A stretch of 64,000 nucleotides of DNA from Rhizorhabdus phycosphaerae (GCF_011044255.1 NZ_CP049107.1:2629501-2693500), one strand, 5' to 3'. Numbered from the stretch's first letter, positions 1 through 8,814 are shown. Made by a program: numbers and translations. The notes: generated by a model from the letters alone, not told the origin.

Positions 1-1559
1 TCTTCGACCATAGCGCGACGACGCTGAGCCTCGGCGAGAGCGCGATCATCGCGGGACTGGTCAAGGCGCCCTCGCATTATTCGCCCACGGCCGACCGCGA
101 GGCCGCCATCGGCCGCGCCAAAGTCGTCCTCGAGGTGATGCAGGATGCGGGCGCGATCACCCCGTCGCAGGCCGAGCAGATCGACCTGTCCAAGGTCCGC
201 CTTGCCCCCGAGCGCGACCAGAATGCGGTACGCTACTTCACCGACTGGGCCCTCGCCCAGCTCGACGAGCTCGTCGACGAGCAGGTCGAACCGATCGACG
301 TCTGGACCACGATCGATCCCGAGATGCAGAAGGCGGCCGACGCCGCGATCCGGGCCAATGCACCGTCCGGGACGCAGGGCGCGCTCGTCTCGCTCGACCG
401 CGACGGTGCTGTGCGCGCGATGGTCGGCGGCCGCGACTATGTAAGCTCGATCTACAACCGGGCGACCCAGGCCGAACGCCAGCCGGGTTCCGCCTTCAAG
501 CTGTTCGTCTATCTCGCCGCGCTCGAGGCGGGGATGAAGCCCGACACCCCCGTGGTCGACGAACCGGTCGACATCGACGGCTGGAGCCCGCGCAACAGCA
601 ATCGCGAGTTCGCCGGCGCGATCGACATCCGCACCGCCTTCGCCTTCTCGGTCAACACCGTCGCTGCCAAGCTGGGCCAGGAGGTCGGCTTCGACACCGT
701 CGCCGACATGGCGCGCCGCTTCGGCATCGGCTCGAAGCTCAACACCCATCCCTCCATGGTGCTCGGCACCTCCGACGTCCGGCTGATCGACATGACCCGC
801 GCCTTCGCCGCCGTCGCGCGCAAGGGTGTGGCGGTGGTCCCCTACGGCATCGTCAAGGTCACGACCGCCAAGGGCAATGTCCTCTACGAGCATCGTGCCG
901 ACGACAATAGGGTGCTGGTCGCGCCCTGGGTTGCCGCCGAGATGACCGACCTGCTGCAGACCGCCGTCAACACCGGGACCGCCCGCGCCGCGCAGATCGG
1001 CCGCCCCGTCGCCGGCAAGACCGGCACGACCTCCTCGAACAAGGATGGCTGGTTCCTCGGCTTCTCCTCGGGCCTGACCACCGGCGTGTGGATGGGCCGC
1101 GACGACGCAAAAGCGGTTTCGGGCCTCCAGGGCGGTCGCGCTCCAGCCCGTGCCTTTGCCGATTTCATGCGCGTCGCCGTTTCCAAGCGCCCGGTCGAAC
1201 CGTTCGAGACCCAGGTCACCCTGCCCGAATTCCAGATCGAGCCCGACGACGAGGCCTTTTTCGGAACGCCTGATGAAAGCCTCTTCGCGCCCGATGGCGA
1301 GCCGGCAGAGCCCGGAGTCGAGCCGCAGGCCGATCCCGAGGACGGCTTCGAACCGCAGGCCGGGCCGACCTCGATCATCCCGCCGACCACCCGGCCGGCA
1401 CCCCAGCCAGCCGCCGCACCGGCGCGCACCGCACCGGCGGCGGCACCGCCGGCCCGTGGCGCGGCCGCCCCGCAGCAGCAGAGGACCACGCTCGGATCGG
1501 ATTTCCTCAACGGGCTCGACGCGCCCAAAGCGCGTCAGGGCGCCCGGCCCAGCCAGTAA
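1..1559 (+). CDS. Penicillin-binding protein 1A, class A (5' end outside window)
   Basis: Bifunctional peptidoglycan synthase with an N-terminal glycosyltransferase and a C-terminal transpeptidase, acting at the periplasmic face of the inner membrane. The open frame runs in from base 3 with no start in the window. Its first residues (GESAIIAGLVKAPSHYSP) match the end of a GT51 domain, so roughly the first third is missing. The transpeptidase motifs are all present: SAFK with the catalytic Ser at about 489, SVN at about 652, and KTG at 1017-1025 followed by TTSSNKDGWF. After the domain comes a low-complexity tail of about 100 residues rich in Pro, Ala, Glu and Gln, typical of alphaproteobacterial PBP1A. 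The 3' end overlaps the convergent peptidase gene by 25 bp. Confidence 0.93.
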   Translation, partial: FDHSATTLSLGESAIIAGLVKAPSHYSPTADREAAIGRAKVVLEVMQDAGAITPSQAEQIDLSKVRLAPERDQNAVRYFTDWALAQLDELVDEQVEPIDVWTTIDPEMQKAADAAIRANAPSGTQGALVSLDRDGAVRAMVGGRDYVSSIYNRATQAERQPGSAFKLFVYLAALEAGMKPDTPVVDEPVDIDGWSPRNSNREFAGAIDIRTAFAFSVNTVAAKLGQEVGFDTVADMARRFGIGSKLNTHPSMVLGTSDVRLIDMTRAFAAVARKGVAVVPYGIVKVTTAKGNVLYEHRADDNRVLVAPWVAAEMTDLLQTAVNTGTARAAQIGRPVAGKTGTTSSNKDGWFLGFSSGLTTGVWMGRDDAKAVSGLQGGRAPARAFADFMRVAVSKRPVEPFETQVTLPEFQIEPDDEAFFGTPDESLFAPDGEPAEPGVEPQADPEDGFEPQAGPTSIIPPTTRPAPQPAAAPARTAPAAAPPARGAAAPQQQRTTLGSDFLNGLDAPKARQGARPSQ

Positions 1560-2293
1560 AGGTCGCGGCCGTACCGACGGAGCCATTCGCGCTCCGCATC
1601 GGGCGACCGTCCCAGCAGGCGTTCCACGGCGGCGTGGAAGCGTGCGCTGTGATCCATGTGCAGGCGGTGCGCGACCTCATGCGCCACCGTCGCCTCGAGC
1701 ACAGCCGGCGGCGCGAGGATCAGCCGCCAGCTATAGCGTATGTCGCCGCTCGAAGAGCAGCTTCCCCAGCGCGCCCGCGGGTCGCCAACCGCCACCCGGT
1801 TCACGGTTACCCCGGCCCGCTCGGCGAAAAGGCGTGTCTCCGCCTCGAGCCGCTCCAGCGCCTGGGCGCGAAGCCAGCGCAGCACGCGCGGCCCGATCAT
1901 CTCCTCGGGTCCGGGCACCAGCAACAGCCCGCCTTCGCGCCGGATGATGCGGCCCTTCGCCGCGATGTCGATGCGCAGTTCCTCGCCCGCCACCGCGATG
2001 ACCATGCCGGGGTGGATCGGCCGGGCCTGTGGCAGGGCGTCGAGCGCGGCCTCGATCCAGCCGCGCTTGCTTTCCACCCAGGCCAGCGCAGCCTTCAGCG
2101 AGGCCCGCGGCGGCAGGATCAGGCGCACGCCGCCGTCGCGCGGGTCGACGCTCAGGCGCATCCGGCGGGCCTGGGCCATGCGGCGAACCTCAAGCGGACG
2201 CGATCGCCCACCCGCTTCGAACGAGAGCGGCGCGACGGCGCGGCGTCGGAACACGAGCGCAGCCTTGTCCCAGATCCTGTCGGCGGGCGGCAT
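1535..2293 (-). CDS. YgjP/SprT-like zinc metallopeptidase (M48/DUF45 type)
   Basis: 252-residue protein with a zinc-binding motif near the C-terminus: HEVAHRLHMDHSARFH, i.e. HExxH with a further His downstream, as in YgjP-like DUF45 proteins. The N-terminal half is a beta-rich region typical of the family. The substrate is unknown, and these proteins lack signal peptides, so it is probably cytoplasmic. It is the last gene of a leftward group with the SCO and Cys-cluster genes (9-bp gap) and runs 25 bp into the 3' end of the PBP1A gene from the opposite side. The family call is firm; proteolytic activity is inferred from the motif only. Confidence 0.85.
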   Translation of the reverse strand: MPPADRIWDKAALVFRRRAVAPLSFEAGGRSRPLEVRRMAQARRMRLSVDPRDGGVRLILPPRASLKAALAWVESKRGWIEAALDALPQARPIHPGMVIAVAGEELRIDIAAKGRIIRREGGLLLVPGPEEMIGPRVLRWLRAQALERLEAETRLFAERAGVTVNRVAVGDPRARWGSCSSSGDIRYSWRLILAPPAVLEATVAHEVAHRLHMDHSARFHAAVERLLGRSPDAEREWLRRYGRDLYWLGRAP

Positions 2294-2302
2294 CGCGACG
2301 CC

Positions 2303-2746
2303 CTATAGCTCGCGTTCGACCAGATGATGTTCGAGGTCGCCTGCCTCGTCCTCCGAAACCGTCCAGCCGCGCACCGATATGCCGGCCCGATGGACCGATT
2401 CGGGATCGCCGGTGACGAGCGGGTGCCAGTCGGGAAGGCCCTGCCCCTCGCCCAGCAGCCGATAGGCGCAGGTCGACGGGAGCCAGTCGACCTCGTCGAC
2501 CAAGCGCGGCGTCAGGCGGACGCATTCCGGCACATGAACCCGCCGGTTCTTATAATCCTTGCACAGACCGGTGCGGCGATCGAGCATCCGGCAGGCGACG
2601 TTGGTGGGCAGCAGCTCGCCCGTGTCCTCGTCCTCGAGCTTGTGCAGGCAGCATTTGCCGCAGCCGTCGCACAGCGATTCCCACTCCGCGCGGGTCATCT
2701 GGTCCAGCCGCTTGGTCTCCCAGAACGGCCTGGGGCCGGCCGTCAT
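2303..2746 (-). CDS. YcgN/YkgJ-family cysteine-cluster protein (UPF0260)
   Basis: 147 residues, the usual length for YcgN-type UPF0260 proteins. The defining feature is a cysteine array: CDGCGKCC at about residues 28-35, then single Cys residues near 52, 62 and 75 (motifs VACRMLD, GLCKDY and PECVRL). Such clusters are thought to bind Zn or an Fe-S centre; the biochemical role is not known. The start codon overlaps the stop of the upstream SCO gene by 4 bp (ATGA), so the two are translationally coupled. Downstream, the YgjP-like gene follows after 9 bp. Confidence 0.88.
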   Translation of the reverse strand: MTAGPRPFWETKRLDQMTRAEWESLCDGCGKCCLHKLEDEDTGELLPTNVACRMLDRRTGLCKDYKNRRVHVPECVRLTPRLVDEVDWLPSTCAYRLLGEGQGLPDWHPLVTGDPESVHRAGISVRGWTVSEDEAGDLEHHLVEREL

Positions 2747-3354
2747 TTCGCCCAGCGCTCAAGGTCCGTCACGACCGCTGCGGCATCCTTGTCCTGGGTG
2801 ATCAGGGCAAGCGGCTCGCCCTTCGGCCCGAACAGCATCGCCTGCCGGCTGTGATCGACCAGATAGGCGTTCGATCCCGCCGCCGCAGGTTGCTTGCGAT
2901 AGTAGATCGCGAACTGCTTGGCGACCGCCGCAATCTCGGCTGGCGTGCCGGTCAGCCCGATCAGCTTCGGGTGGAAGGCGCCGACGAACTGCTTGAGCAC
3001 GGCGGGCGTGTCCCGCTCGGGATCGACGGTGATGAAGATCGGCTGGATTTTCGCGGCGAGCGCAGGATCGCTCTTTTCGAGTGCGCGATAGCCCTTCATC
3101 AGCACCTGGACGTCGACAGGGCACACGTCCGGGCAGAAAGTATATCCGAAATAGATCAGCCGGTATTTTCCGGCGAAGTCGCTGTCCGAGACCTTTCGGC
3201 CATCCTGATCGGTCAGGGTGAATGGACCGCCGATGCCGGCATCGGCCAGAGGCGGCTTTTCCGGCGCAGAGCCGCAGCCGGCCAGCGGCGCGAAAAGGGC
3301 CAGCGCCAGGGCGGCCGACGCGGTGCGCCAGATGGGGAAATTCGCATTGTTCAT
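2743..3354 (-). CDS. SCO1/SenC family copper-binding lipoprotein
   Basis: Thioredoxin-fold copper chaperone that in related bacteria helps assemble the CuA centre of cytochrome c oxidase on the periplasmic side. The copper/thiol motif is [12 protein letters not shown] (CxxxC), and the third ligand His is in [12 protein letters not shown]. The N-terminus has a hydrophobic segment ending in the lipobox LAGC, so the mature protein should be a membrane-anchored lipoprotein. I chose the Met at 3354 (MNNANFPIW); an in-frame ATG five codons upstream (3369) is possible. No cytochrome oxidase genes are nearby. It heads the SCO-YcgN-YgjP-like transcription unit. Confidence 0.92.
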   Translation of the reverse strand: MNNANFPIWRTASAALALALFAPLAGCGSAPEKPPLADAGIGGPFTLTDQDGRKVSDSDFAGKYRLIYFGYTFCPDVCPVDVQVLMKGYRALEKSDPALAAKIQPIFITVDPERDTPAVLKQFVGAFHPKLIGLTGTPAEIAAVAKQFAIYYRKQPAAAGSNAYLVDHSRQAMLFGPKGEPLALITQDKDAAAVVTDLERWAK

Positions 3355-3413
3355 GGTAAGGCCAGCCATGCTTTGCTATTGGCCCCCGTGCAAGCGGGTT
3401 TCATAACAGGGAC

Positions 3414-4031
3414 ATGCCACACAAGATGATCCATCGCCACATCCTGATCGGTTGTGCCGCCGCTGCGATGGCGCTGGCCTCGGCACCTGCCGTCGCGCAA
3501 TTTTCCGACAGCTACACCTTCCTCAATGCCGTCCGCCAATCCGACGGAGAGAAGGCGACGAAAGCGCTGCAAGGATCGGGCGCAACGCTGGTCAACACCA
3601 AGGACTATTCGACCGGCGAAACCGCGCTCGCGATCACGATCAAGCGGCGCGACCTGACCTGGTCGAGCTTCCTGCTCGGCAAGGGCGCCAATCCGAACAT
3701 CAAGGATGGCCAGGGTAATACCCCGCTTCACGCAGCCGCCCTGCTCGGTTTCCAGGAGGGCGCAGAACTGCTGTTGCGCCAGAAGGCGCAGATCAACGCG
3801 ACCAATGGCAGCGGTGAGACGCCGCTGGTGATCGCTGTGCAGCAGCGCAACATCCCGATGGTCCGCCTTCTGCTCACCAACGGCGCCGATCCCAAGATCG
3901 CCGACCGGATCGCCGGCAAGAATGCGATCGATTATGCGAGCGAGGATCCGCGCGGTGCGGCTGTCCTGAAGGTAATCGAGGAAACCAAGTCGACCGCACC
4001 CGCCAAGCCGAAGATGGGGCCGGGGCTGTAA
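3414..4031 (+). CDS. Ankyrin-repeat protein with signal peptide
   Basis: 205 residues with an N-terminal signal peptide (cleavage predicted near APAVA-QF), so probably periplasmic. The rest is a short ankyrin array of about four repeats, visible as TALAITIKRRD, TPLHAAALLGF and TPLVIAVQQRN at roughly 33-residue spacing, ending in a Lys/Pro-rich tail. Ankyrin arrays mediate protein-protein contact, and nothing here indicates the partner. It is transcribed divergently from the SCO gene, about 60 bp away, and no operon partner is visible. Confidence 0.88.
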   Translation: MPHKMIHRHILIGCAAAAMALASAPAVAQFSDSYTFLNAVRQSDGEKATKALQGSGATLVNTKDYSTGETALAITIKRRDLTWSSFLLGKGANPNIKDGQGNTPLHAAALLGFQEGAELLLRQKAQINATNGSGETPLVIAVQQRNIPMVRLLLTNGADPKIADRIAGKNAIDYASEDPRGAAVLKVIEETKSTAPAKPKMGPGL

Positions 4032-4056
4032 GGCCGTTCGCGCGGCCGGATTAAGG

Positions 4057-4545
4057 CTAGACGCAGCTTTCGGGAACGCCATCCAGATCGGTCCACAATC
4101 GCCCGGCCGCCCGGCGGGCGAAGCGCAGCGTCTCTGCCTTCCTCCGCGCGCCGGAGAGCGGCCGGTGCGGAGCCTCCCGCAGGATCGCGGCCTCGTAGCG
4201 ATCAGCGACGATCAGCCCGCAACAGTGCGGGCGAAAGCCTTCGCCATCGAAGGGCGAAAGATCGAATCCGCCGGGCACCGCCCAGAAGAAGCGGTCGCAA
4301 TAGTCCAGATAATCGGGCCATTTTCCATCGCCCAGCAGATCGGCCCGGGACACCTTGATCTCGACGATGGTGATACAGCCGCGCGCGTCGATCGCCATCA
4401 GGTCGGCGCGACGGCCATTGCCCAGCGGCACCTCGACCAGGGGAGCCATCCCGGCATTGAGGAACAACCGCGCGACGCCGCGGGCGACGTCCCCTGCGAC
4501 CATGGGCGGGAAGCTCGATTCACTGTGCAGGCAGGCGTCGGACAT
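4057..4545 (-). CDS. MmcB-family DNA repair protein
   Basis: 162 residues matching the MmcB family, first linked to mitomycin C resistance in Caulobacter. The core looks like a restriction-endonuclease-like fold: RRADLMAI with a conserved Asp, then VEIKVSRADLLGD supplying the E-x-K pair, then the family signature KWPDYLDYCDRFFWAVP. I chose the Met at 4545 (MSDACL) because the 11 codons upstream of it show no family similarity. It is convergent with the ankyrin gene (26-bp gap) and separated by about 100 bp from the upstream leftward operon. Nuclease activity is an inference from the motif. Confidence 0.85.
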   Translation of the reverse strand: MSDACLHSESSFPPMVAGDVARGVARLFLNAGMAPLVEVPLGNGRRADLMAIDARGCITIVEIKVSRADLLGDGKWPDYLDYCDRFFWAVPGGFDLSPFDGEGFRPHCCGLIVADRYEAAILREAPHRPLSGARRKAETLRFARRAAGRLWTDLDGVPESCV

Positions 4546-4646
4546 GCCACAGCCTAGAACAGGACGGGAACGAAGCAAAGCCGGTTCAGCGCAGGGCCGG
4601 CCACCGGCTGACCCGAATCAGGGTGCCACCGCTCCACCGACAATTT

Positions 4647-4985
4647 TCAGCACAGGCATTCCCGGGCAAGCCGCAAGGCCTCCCGATGATCGACTTCGAC
4701 CGCCCAGAGGTCGGGGTCCGATCGCCGGCGCCTGGCGATATAGTCCGACGCCGCGCCGGGCTGCTCCAGATCGGCCGGACCAACCGGGTCCAGTCCGAAC
4801 CCGCCCTCGAACCGCCAGACACGCTCGCACAAGCCGACGGGACGCCCGCGATCGGCGAGCAGGAGAAGGATCGCACCGGCCGTAGCATCGCCCTTGGCGA
4901 GCACCATCGCAGAGCCGCCCTCAGCCTCGGTCCGGCGGATCAGCGCCGACACCGACAGCCCGGTGGCGGGCCGGGCTTCGGTCAT
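4647..4985 (-). CDS. DUF1491 family protein
   Basis: 112-residue protein of unknown function found across alphaproteobacteria. Visible features are an N-terminal SALIRRTEAEGG segment, a beta-rich middle (GSAMVLAKGD, GAILLLLADRG) and a C-terminus rich in acidic and Arg residues (RRRRSDPDLWAVEVDH). There is no signal peptide or membrane segment. Its start overlaps the stop of the upstream thioesterase gene by 4 bp, so it is translationally coupled to the hpf-ptsN-thioesterase group. I assign no function. Confidence 0.8.
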   Translation of the reverse strand: MTEARPATGLSVSALIRRTEAEGGSAMVLAKGDATAGAILLLLADRGRPVGLCERVWRFEGGFGLDPVGPADLEQPGAASDYIARRRRSDPDLWAVEVDHREALRLARECLC

Positions 4986-5449
4986 CGGTCCGCAGTCGGG
5001 CGGGCGTAGCCAGGCAGGGTGGCGAGCGGGATGCGCGAGCGCATGAAGGTACCCGTACCCCGCGCCACCTCCTCACCCTCTCCGTCGACGAGGCGCGCGT
5101 CGGCGACCAGCACCCGCCGGCGGCCGTTTACCCACCGTCCCTCGGCGACGATCGGCCCCTTTTTCATGGGGCGCGTAAGGAGCAGGTTGAAGGCCGTGGT
5201 CAGCAGGAAGAAGTCATTGACCAGGCTGTTCGCCGCGTAGAAGGCGGCATCGTCGAGCATCTTGAAATAGGTGGTGCCGTGGGCTGCGCCCGCGGCGTGA
5301 TAATGGCGCGGATCCACTTCGAAATGGATACGGGCTACGCCTTCTTCGGGGATTTCGAGCCGCGAGGCGAAAAGCTGATTGATCGGTGCTGCCGCATAGA
5401 GCGATTCAAGCGCGCGATAATGCGCCTCGGCGCCGGTTTCGCCGCTCAT
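4982..5449 (-). CDS. PaaI-type hotdog-fold thioesterase
   Basis: 155-residue hotdog-fold protein, likely hydrolysing an acyl- or aroyl-CoA in the cytoplasm. The PaaI/4HBT signature is present: HYHAAGAAHGTTYFKMLDDAAFYAAN (read as HGT followed by D on the central helix) and a C-terminal VADARLVDGEGEEVARGTGTF-type strand pair. I chose the Met at 5449 (MSGETGAEAH); an ORF extending to 5530 would overlap ptsN and adds unrelated sequence. It lies 16 bp downstream of ptsN and is coupled to the DUF1491 gene. The exact substrate cannot be read from the sequence. Confidence 0.82.
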   Translation of the reverse strand: MSGETGAEAHYRALESLYAAAPINQLFASRLEIPEEGVARIHFEVDPRHYHAAGAAHGTTYFKMLDDAAFYAANSLVNDFFLLTTAFNLLLTRPMKKGPIVAEGRWVNGRRRVLVADARLVDGEGEEVARGTGTFMRSRIPLATLPGYARPTADR

Positions 5450-5465
5450 GCCGGCGCCCGGCGGT

Positions 5466-5951
5466 TCAGGCGGCGTGGCGGGTTTCGCCGGTCGCGAACA
5501 GCGCGTACAGCGCATCGTCCGAACCGGCACCCCGCAGCTTTGCCACGAACGCCTTGTCGCGCATCCGCCGGCTTACCCGTGCGAGCGCCTTGAGATGCTC
5601 GACTCCCGCATCGACCGGGGACAGCAGCAGGAAGACGAGATCGACCGGAAGGTCGTCGATCGCAGCGAAGTCGATCGGCGTGCCGAGTCGCGCGAACAGA
5701 CCGACGACCCGGTCGAGGCCGTCGATCTTGCCATGCGGTATCGCGATGCCCGCACCGAAGCCCGTCGAACCGAGCCGCTCGCGCTCGACGAGGCGGTCGA
5801 CGACGAGCTTGGCATCGACATCGACCAGCTTCGAAGCAACCCCAGCAAGCTGCTGGAACAGCGCTTTTTTATTGGGGACGACGAGAGCGGCCTGCACCGC
5901 CTGAAGCGACAGCAGGTCGCTCAGGTCGTCCATCGATTTGCTGTCACTCAT
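5466..5951 (-). CDS. ptsN: PtsN, nitrogen-regulatory PTS EIIA component
   Basis: 161-residue EIIA-Ntr protein, the output phosphoprotein of the nitrogen-related phosphotransferase system, which in proteobacteria regulates potassium, nitrogen and cell-envelope physiology. The phosphorylated His lies in GAGIAIPHGKIDGLDR at about residue 90. The length is normal. It sits 20 bp downstream of hpf, the usual pairing, but rpoN, which often precedes hpf-ptsN in other proteobacteria, is replaced here by dnaQ and coaE. The neighbouring thioesterase follows after 16 bp, so the cluster is probably cotranscribed. Confidence 0.93.
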   Translation of the reverse strand: MSDSKSMDDLSDLLSLQAVQAALVVPNKKALFQQLAGVASKLVDVDAKLVVDRLVERERLGSTGFGAGIAIPHGKIDGLDRVVGLFARLGTPIDFAAIDDLPVDLVFLLLSPVDAGVEHLKALARVSRRMRDKAFVAKLRGAGSDDALYALFATGETRHAA

Positions 5952-5971
5952 TCGACGGGATTCGCTATTCC

Positions 5972-6559
5972 TTATCCGGCTACCCGGCTCGGCTCGACCC
6001 AGCCGATCGTGCCGTCGTTGCGCCGATACACCATATTGAAGGCGCCGGTACCAGAATTTCGGAAAAGAAGCGCCGTCGTATTTCGCAGATCGAGCATCAT
6101 GACGGCGTCGGAAACGGAGGCGTCGGGAACGTCGACGCGGGTCTCGGCGATGATCACCGGGCTGTCGCCGATTTCATCCAGCTCCTCGTCGCGCGGGGCT
6201 TCGAACACCGTATAGCCGGCATTGTCGTCGATCGCGTCGATCGGTGCCGCCACGGGGGCCGTGCGCGACTTCAGGCGGCGCATATACCGGCGCAGCTGGG
6301 TTTCGATACGGTCGGCGGCCTGATCGAAGGCCGGATGCGCTTCCATCGCATGACCGGCGCCCTTGAGGATGACGCCCTGCATGACATGAGCGACGATATC
6401 GCAGGAGAATCCGTTGCCATGCTGCCCGCGGCCGAAGGTCACATGGGCGGACAGACTGCGTGAAAAATACTTGTCGGCAATCGCTTGGAGCCGGGTCTCG
6501 ACATGGGTCCGGAGCGCTTCGCCCGTGTCCACCTGATGTCCCGAAACACGAATTTCCAT
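5972..6559 (-). CDS. hpf: Ribosome hibernation promoting factor, long form
   Basis: 195-residue long-type HPF. The N-terminal S30AE domain (MEIRVSGHQVDTGEALRTHV through QLRRYMRRLK, about residues 1-105) binds the 30S decoding centre. The C-terminal domain (from about residue 135, with ALLFRNSGTGAFNMVYRR) dimerises and drives 100S ribosome formation in stationary or stressed cells. A linker with acidic residues joins them. It is followed by ptsN after 20 bp and preceded by a 76-bp gap from dnaQ that probably holds its own promoter, though I see no clear consensus there. Confidence 0.94.
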   Translation of the reverse strand: MEIRVSGHQVDTGEALRTHVETRLQAIADKYFSRSLSAHVTFGRGQHGNGFSCDIVAHVMQGVILKGAGHAMEAHPAFDQAADRIETQLRRYMRRLKSRTAPVAAPIDAIDDNAGYTVFEAPRDEELDEIGDSPVIIAETRVDVPDASVSDAVMMLDLRNTTALLFRNSGTGAFNMVYRRNDGTIGWVEPSRVAG

Positions 6560-6635
6560 GGCAATTCTCCAACTGTGTTACGCTGATGGTGCGGCGCTCT
6601 CCGGCCGGGCACCATCCGCACATTTCCGGATAGAA

Positions 6636-7334
6636 TCAGCCCGCTACGCCCTCCAGCCAGAGCGGCGCGTCGAGCTTCTGTATGAAGGCCTTGTGTCTTT
6701 CGTTTTCCTCCTCGCTGGCAAAATGTGGCCGCATGGGCCGGATGGGGCGGGCCGCAACGATCATGGGCGCGGCGACGACGATCGTCTCCTCGACCACGAC
6801 CTCGGTGATCGAGAGGCCGATCTGGCGTCCTCCGGTCAGCTCCACATAGACCTGGGCGAGCAGCTGGGCGTCGAGCAGCGCGCCATGCTTGACGCGGTGA
6901 CTGCGATCGATCCCGTAGCGGCTGCACAAGGCATCGAGCGTGTGCTTGGCACCCGGGTGAAGCTTGCGCGCCATCGGCACGGTATCGATCATCCGGCTCA
7001 TGGCGATCGGCGGCAGGCCGCACATCGCAAGCTCGGCATTGAGGAAGCCGAAGTCGAAACCGGCATTGTGCGCAACGAGCGGCGAATCGCCGAGGAATTC
7101 GAGAAGCTCGCCGGCGAGCGACGCAAACAGCGGCTTATCGCTCAGGAAGCGGTCGGAAAGGCCGTGGATCTGTTCCGCCTCGATCGGCATAGCCCGCTGC
7201 GGATTGAAATAGGCGTGGTAGGTGCGCCCGGTCTCGACCCGGTTGACCATCTCGACGCAGCCTATCTCGACCAGCCGGTCTCCTGTTGCAGGGTTCAGGC
7301 CGGTGGTTTCGGTGTCGAAGACGATCTCTCGCAT
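6636..7334 (-). CDS. dnaQ: DNA polymerase III epsilon subunit (proofreading exonuclease)
   Basis: 232-residue DEDDh 3'-5' exonuclease that proofreads replication. Exo I is FDTETTGLNP at about residues 6-15, Exo II is in VAHNAGFDFGFLNAEL, and Exo III is HRVKHGALLDAQLLA with the catalytic His and Asp. The Met at 7334 (MREIVFDTET) fits the family start; upstream in-frame codons add unrelated residues. The start lies 40 bp inside the 3' end of coaE, an unusually long same-strand overlap. Replication genes here sit a few kilobases from the probable origin. Confidence 0.93.
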   Translation of the reverse strand: MREIVFDTETTGLNPATGDRLVEIGCVEMVNRVETGRTYHAYFNPQRAMPIEAEQIHGLSDRFLSDKPLFASLAGELLEFLGDSPLVAHNAGFDFGFLNAELAMCGLPPIAMSRMIDTVPMARKLHPGAKHTLDALCSRYGIDRSHRVKHGALLDAQLLAQVYVELTGGRQIGLSITEVVVEETIVVAAPMIVAARPIRPMRPHFASEEENERHKAFIQKLDAPLWLEGVAG

Positions 7335-7936
7335 GAACGACAATATCGGACTCCGCTCGCCCGTAAGCAAGTGACGAGATGACGGACGGCCCTCCTGGTC
7401 CGATCGATCGTACCACCATTGTCTATGACGAAGTCCGCGCGGGCCCGCTTTTCATGATCGGGAAGCTGAAGCGAGCGGATATGCTCGAGTTTTCCGGCGG
7501 TCATGCCCGGTCGCGCCAGCACCCGCCTGGCCTGTTTCCACGCCGGTGCGGAAACCACCACGACGGTATCGACGGCGCGCCATCCCCGCTTTTCGAACAA
7601 CAAAGGTATGTCGAGGACCACCAGGGGGCGCGACCGGTGCCGGCGAAGGAAGAGTCGGCGCGACTCGACAAGCGCCGGATGGACGATCCTTTCGAGTCGG
7701 TGCAGCGCCGCCTTGTCGCCCAGCACCGCTTTCGAGAGCACCGCCCGGTCGATCCCATGCGGGCCTGCCGTGCCTGGGAAGGCCGCCTCGATCGCGGCGA
7801 CCAGACGGCCTCCGCGCCCCTGGAGCCGATGAACCTCCGCGTCGGCGTCATAGACGGGAACGCCCAGACGCGCGAACATGGCAGAGACGGTCGACTTGCC
7901 CATGCCGATGGAGCCGGTCAGCCCGATCACGATCAT
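7295..7936 (-). CDS. coaE: Dephospho-CoA kinase
   Basis: Final enzyme of coenzyme A synthesis, phosphorylating the 3'-hydroxyl of dephospho-CoA. The P-loop GLTGSIGMGKST is at residues 5-16, followed by YDADAEVHRL (substrate-binding Asp) and a central LDIPLLFEKRG motif. The coding frame runs about 13 residues past the usual family end, giving a Ser/Pro-rich tail (ERSSSTPKPPA) that is encoded in DNA shared with the first 40 bp of dnaQ. It follows aroE after 11 bp in the leftward operon. Confidence 0.93.
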   Translation of the reverse strand: MIVIGLTGSIGMGKSTVSAMFARLGVPVYDADAEVHRLQGRGGRLVAAIEAAFPGTAGPHGIDRAVLSKAVLGDKAALHRLERIVHPALVESRRLFLRRHRSRPLVVLDIPLLFEKRGWRAVDTVVVVSAPAWKQARRVLARPGMTAGKLEHIRSLQLPDHEKRARADFVIDNGGTIDRTRRAVRHLVTCLRASGVRYCRSCERSSSTPKPPA

Positions 7937-7947
7937 CGCACGCAGCC

Positions 7948-8814
7948 TCAGGCGAGCAATTGTCGGCGCAGATCCTCGTCAGCGCCGCGCGGCGCAGGAA
8001 CGCCGAAAAAATGTTCGAAAGCGACCGCCGCCTGCCCGACGAGCATGCGCAGGCCGTCGACCGTGCGCAGACCACGGGCCCGTGCTTCGGCGAGCAGCGG
8101 GGTCTCCAGCGGGGCATAGACGATGTCGTAGATGACCGCATTGGGGGGCACATGGCTGAAGTCTAGCTGCAGCGGCGGCTGCCCCTTCATGCCGAGCGAG
8201 GTGGTGTTGACGACGACGTCGAGAATGCCCTGCCTGTCGTCGAACGGAAAATCGGTCTCTTTGGCGAAGATGTCGATCGGCGCGATCAGGCGGTCGTCAG
8301 GCTCGAAGGACTCGCGCAGCTCGCGCGCCTTGTCGAGGTCGCGCGCGATGACGACGCTGGTGAAGCCCTGGTCGTGCAGCGCGATCGCCACTGCCTTGGC
8401 GGCGCCGCCCGTCCCGAAGATTCGCGCCATGCGAAACAGGTGCTGCTGCGCGAGCAGCGGGCGGAGCGGCTCGAGGAACCCTGCATAGTCGCTATTATGG
8501 CCGATCAGCCGACCATCGCGCGGGACGATGGTGTTCACCGCACCGATACGGCTGGCGGCCGGGTCTATCTCGTCCAGATAGGGCATCACCGCCTGCTTGT
8601 GCGGTATGGTGACGTTGCAGCCACGCCACAGCGGATCGCCGCGTCGCTGTTCGAAGAAAGTCTGAAGATCTTCGTGCCTTATGTGAGACGCGCGATAATC
8701 CGCAGAGATTCCCGCCTGTTGCAGCCAATGCCTGTGAATCATTGGCGATTTGGAATGCGCAATCGGATCGCCGATCACCTCGGCATAGGGCAGGTTCGAC
8801 ACATCCTCGGTCAT
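7948..8814 (-). CDS. aroE: Shikimate dehydrogenase
   Basis: 288-residue NADPH-dependent shikimate dehydrogenase of the aromatic amino-acid pathway. Substrate residues are in IAHSKSPMIHRHWL and NVTIPHKQAVMPYLDEID, with the catalytic Lys in PHK and Asp in the NSDYAG region; the NADP site is FGTGGAAKAVAIAL. The C-terminal MLVGQAAVAFEHFFG helix is typical. The true start is the ATG at 8814, which overlaps the stop of the Maf gene by 4 bp; a longer frame to 9066 only reads through the Maf gene antisense-free out of frame. Confidence 0.94.
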   Translation of the reverse strand: MTEDVSNLPYAEVIGDPIAHSKSPMIHRHWLQQAGISADYRASHIRHEDLQTFFEQRRGDPLWRGCNVTIPHKQAVMPYLDEIDPAASRIGAVNTIVPRDGRLIGHNSDYAGFLEPLRPLLAQQHLFRMARIFGTGGAAKAVAIALHDQGFTSVVIARDLDKARELRESFEPDDRLIAPIDIFAKETDFPFDDRQGILDVVVNTTSLGMKGQPPLQLDFSHVPPNAVIYDIVYAPLETPLLAEARARGLRTVDGLRMLVGQAAVAFEHFFGVPAPRGADEDLRRQLLA

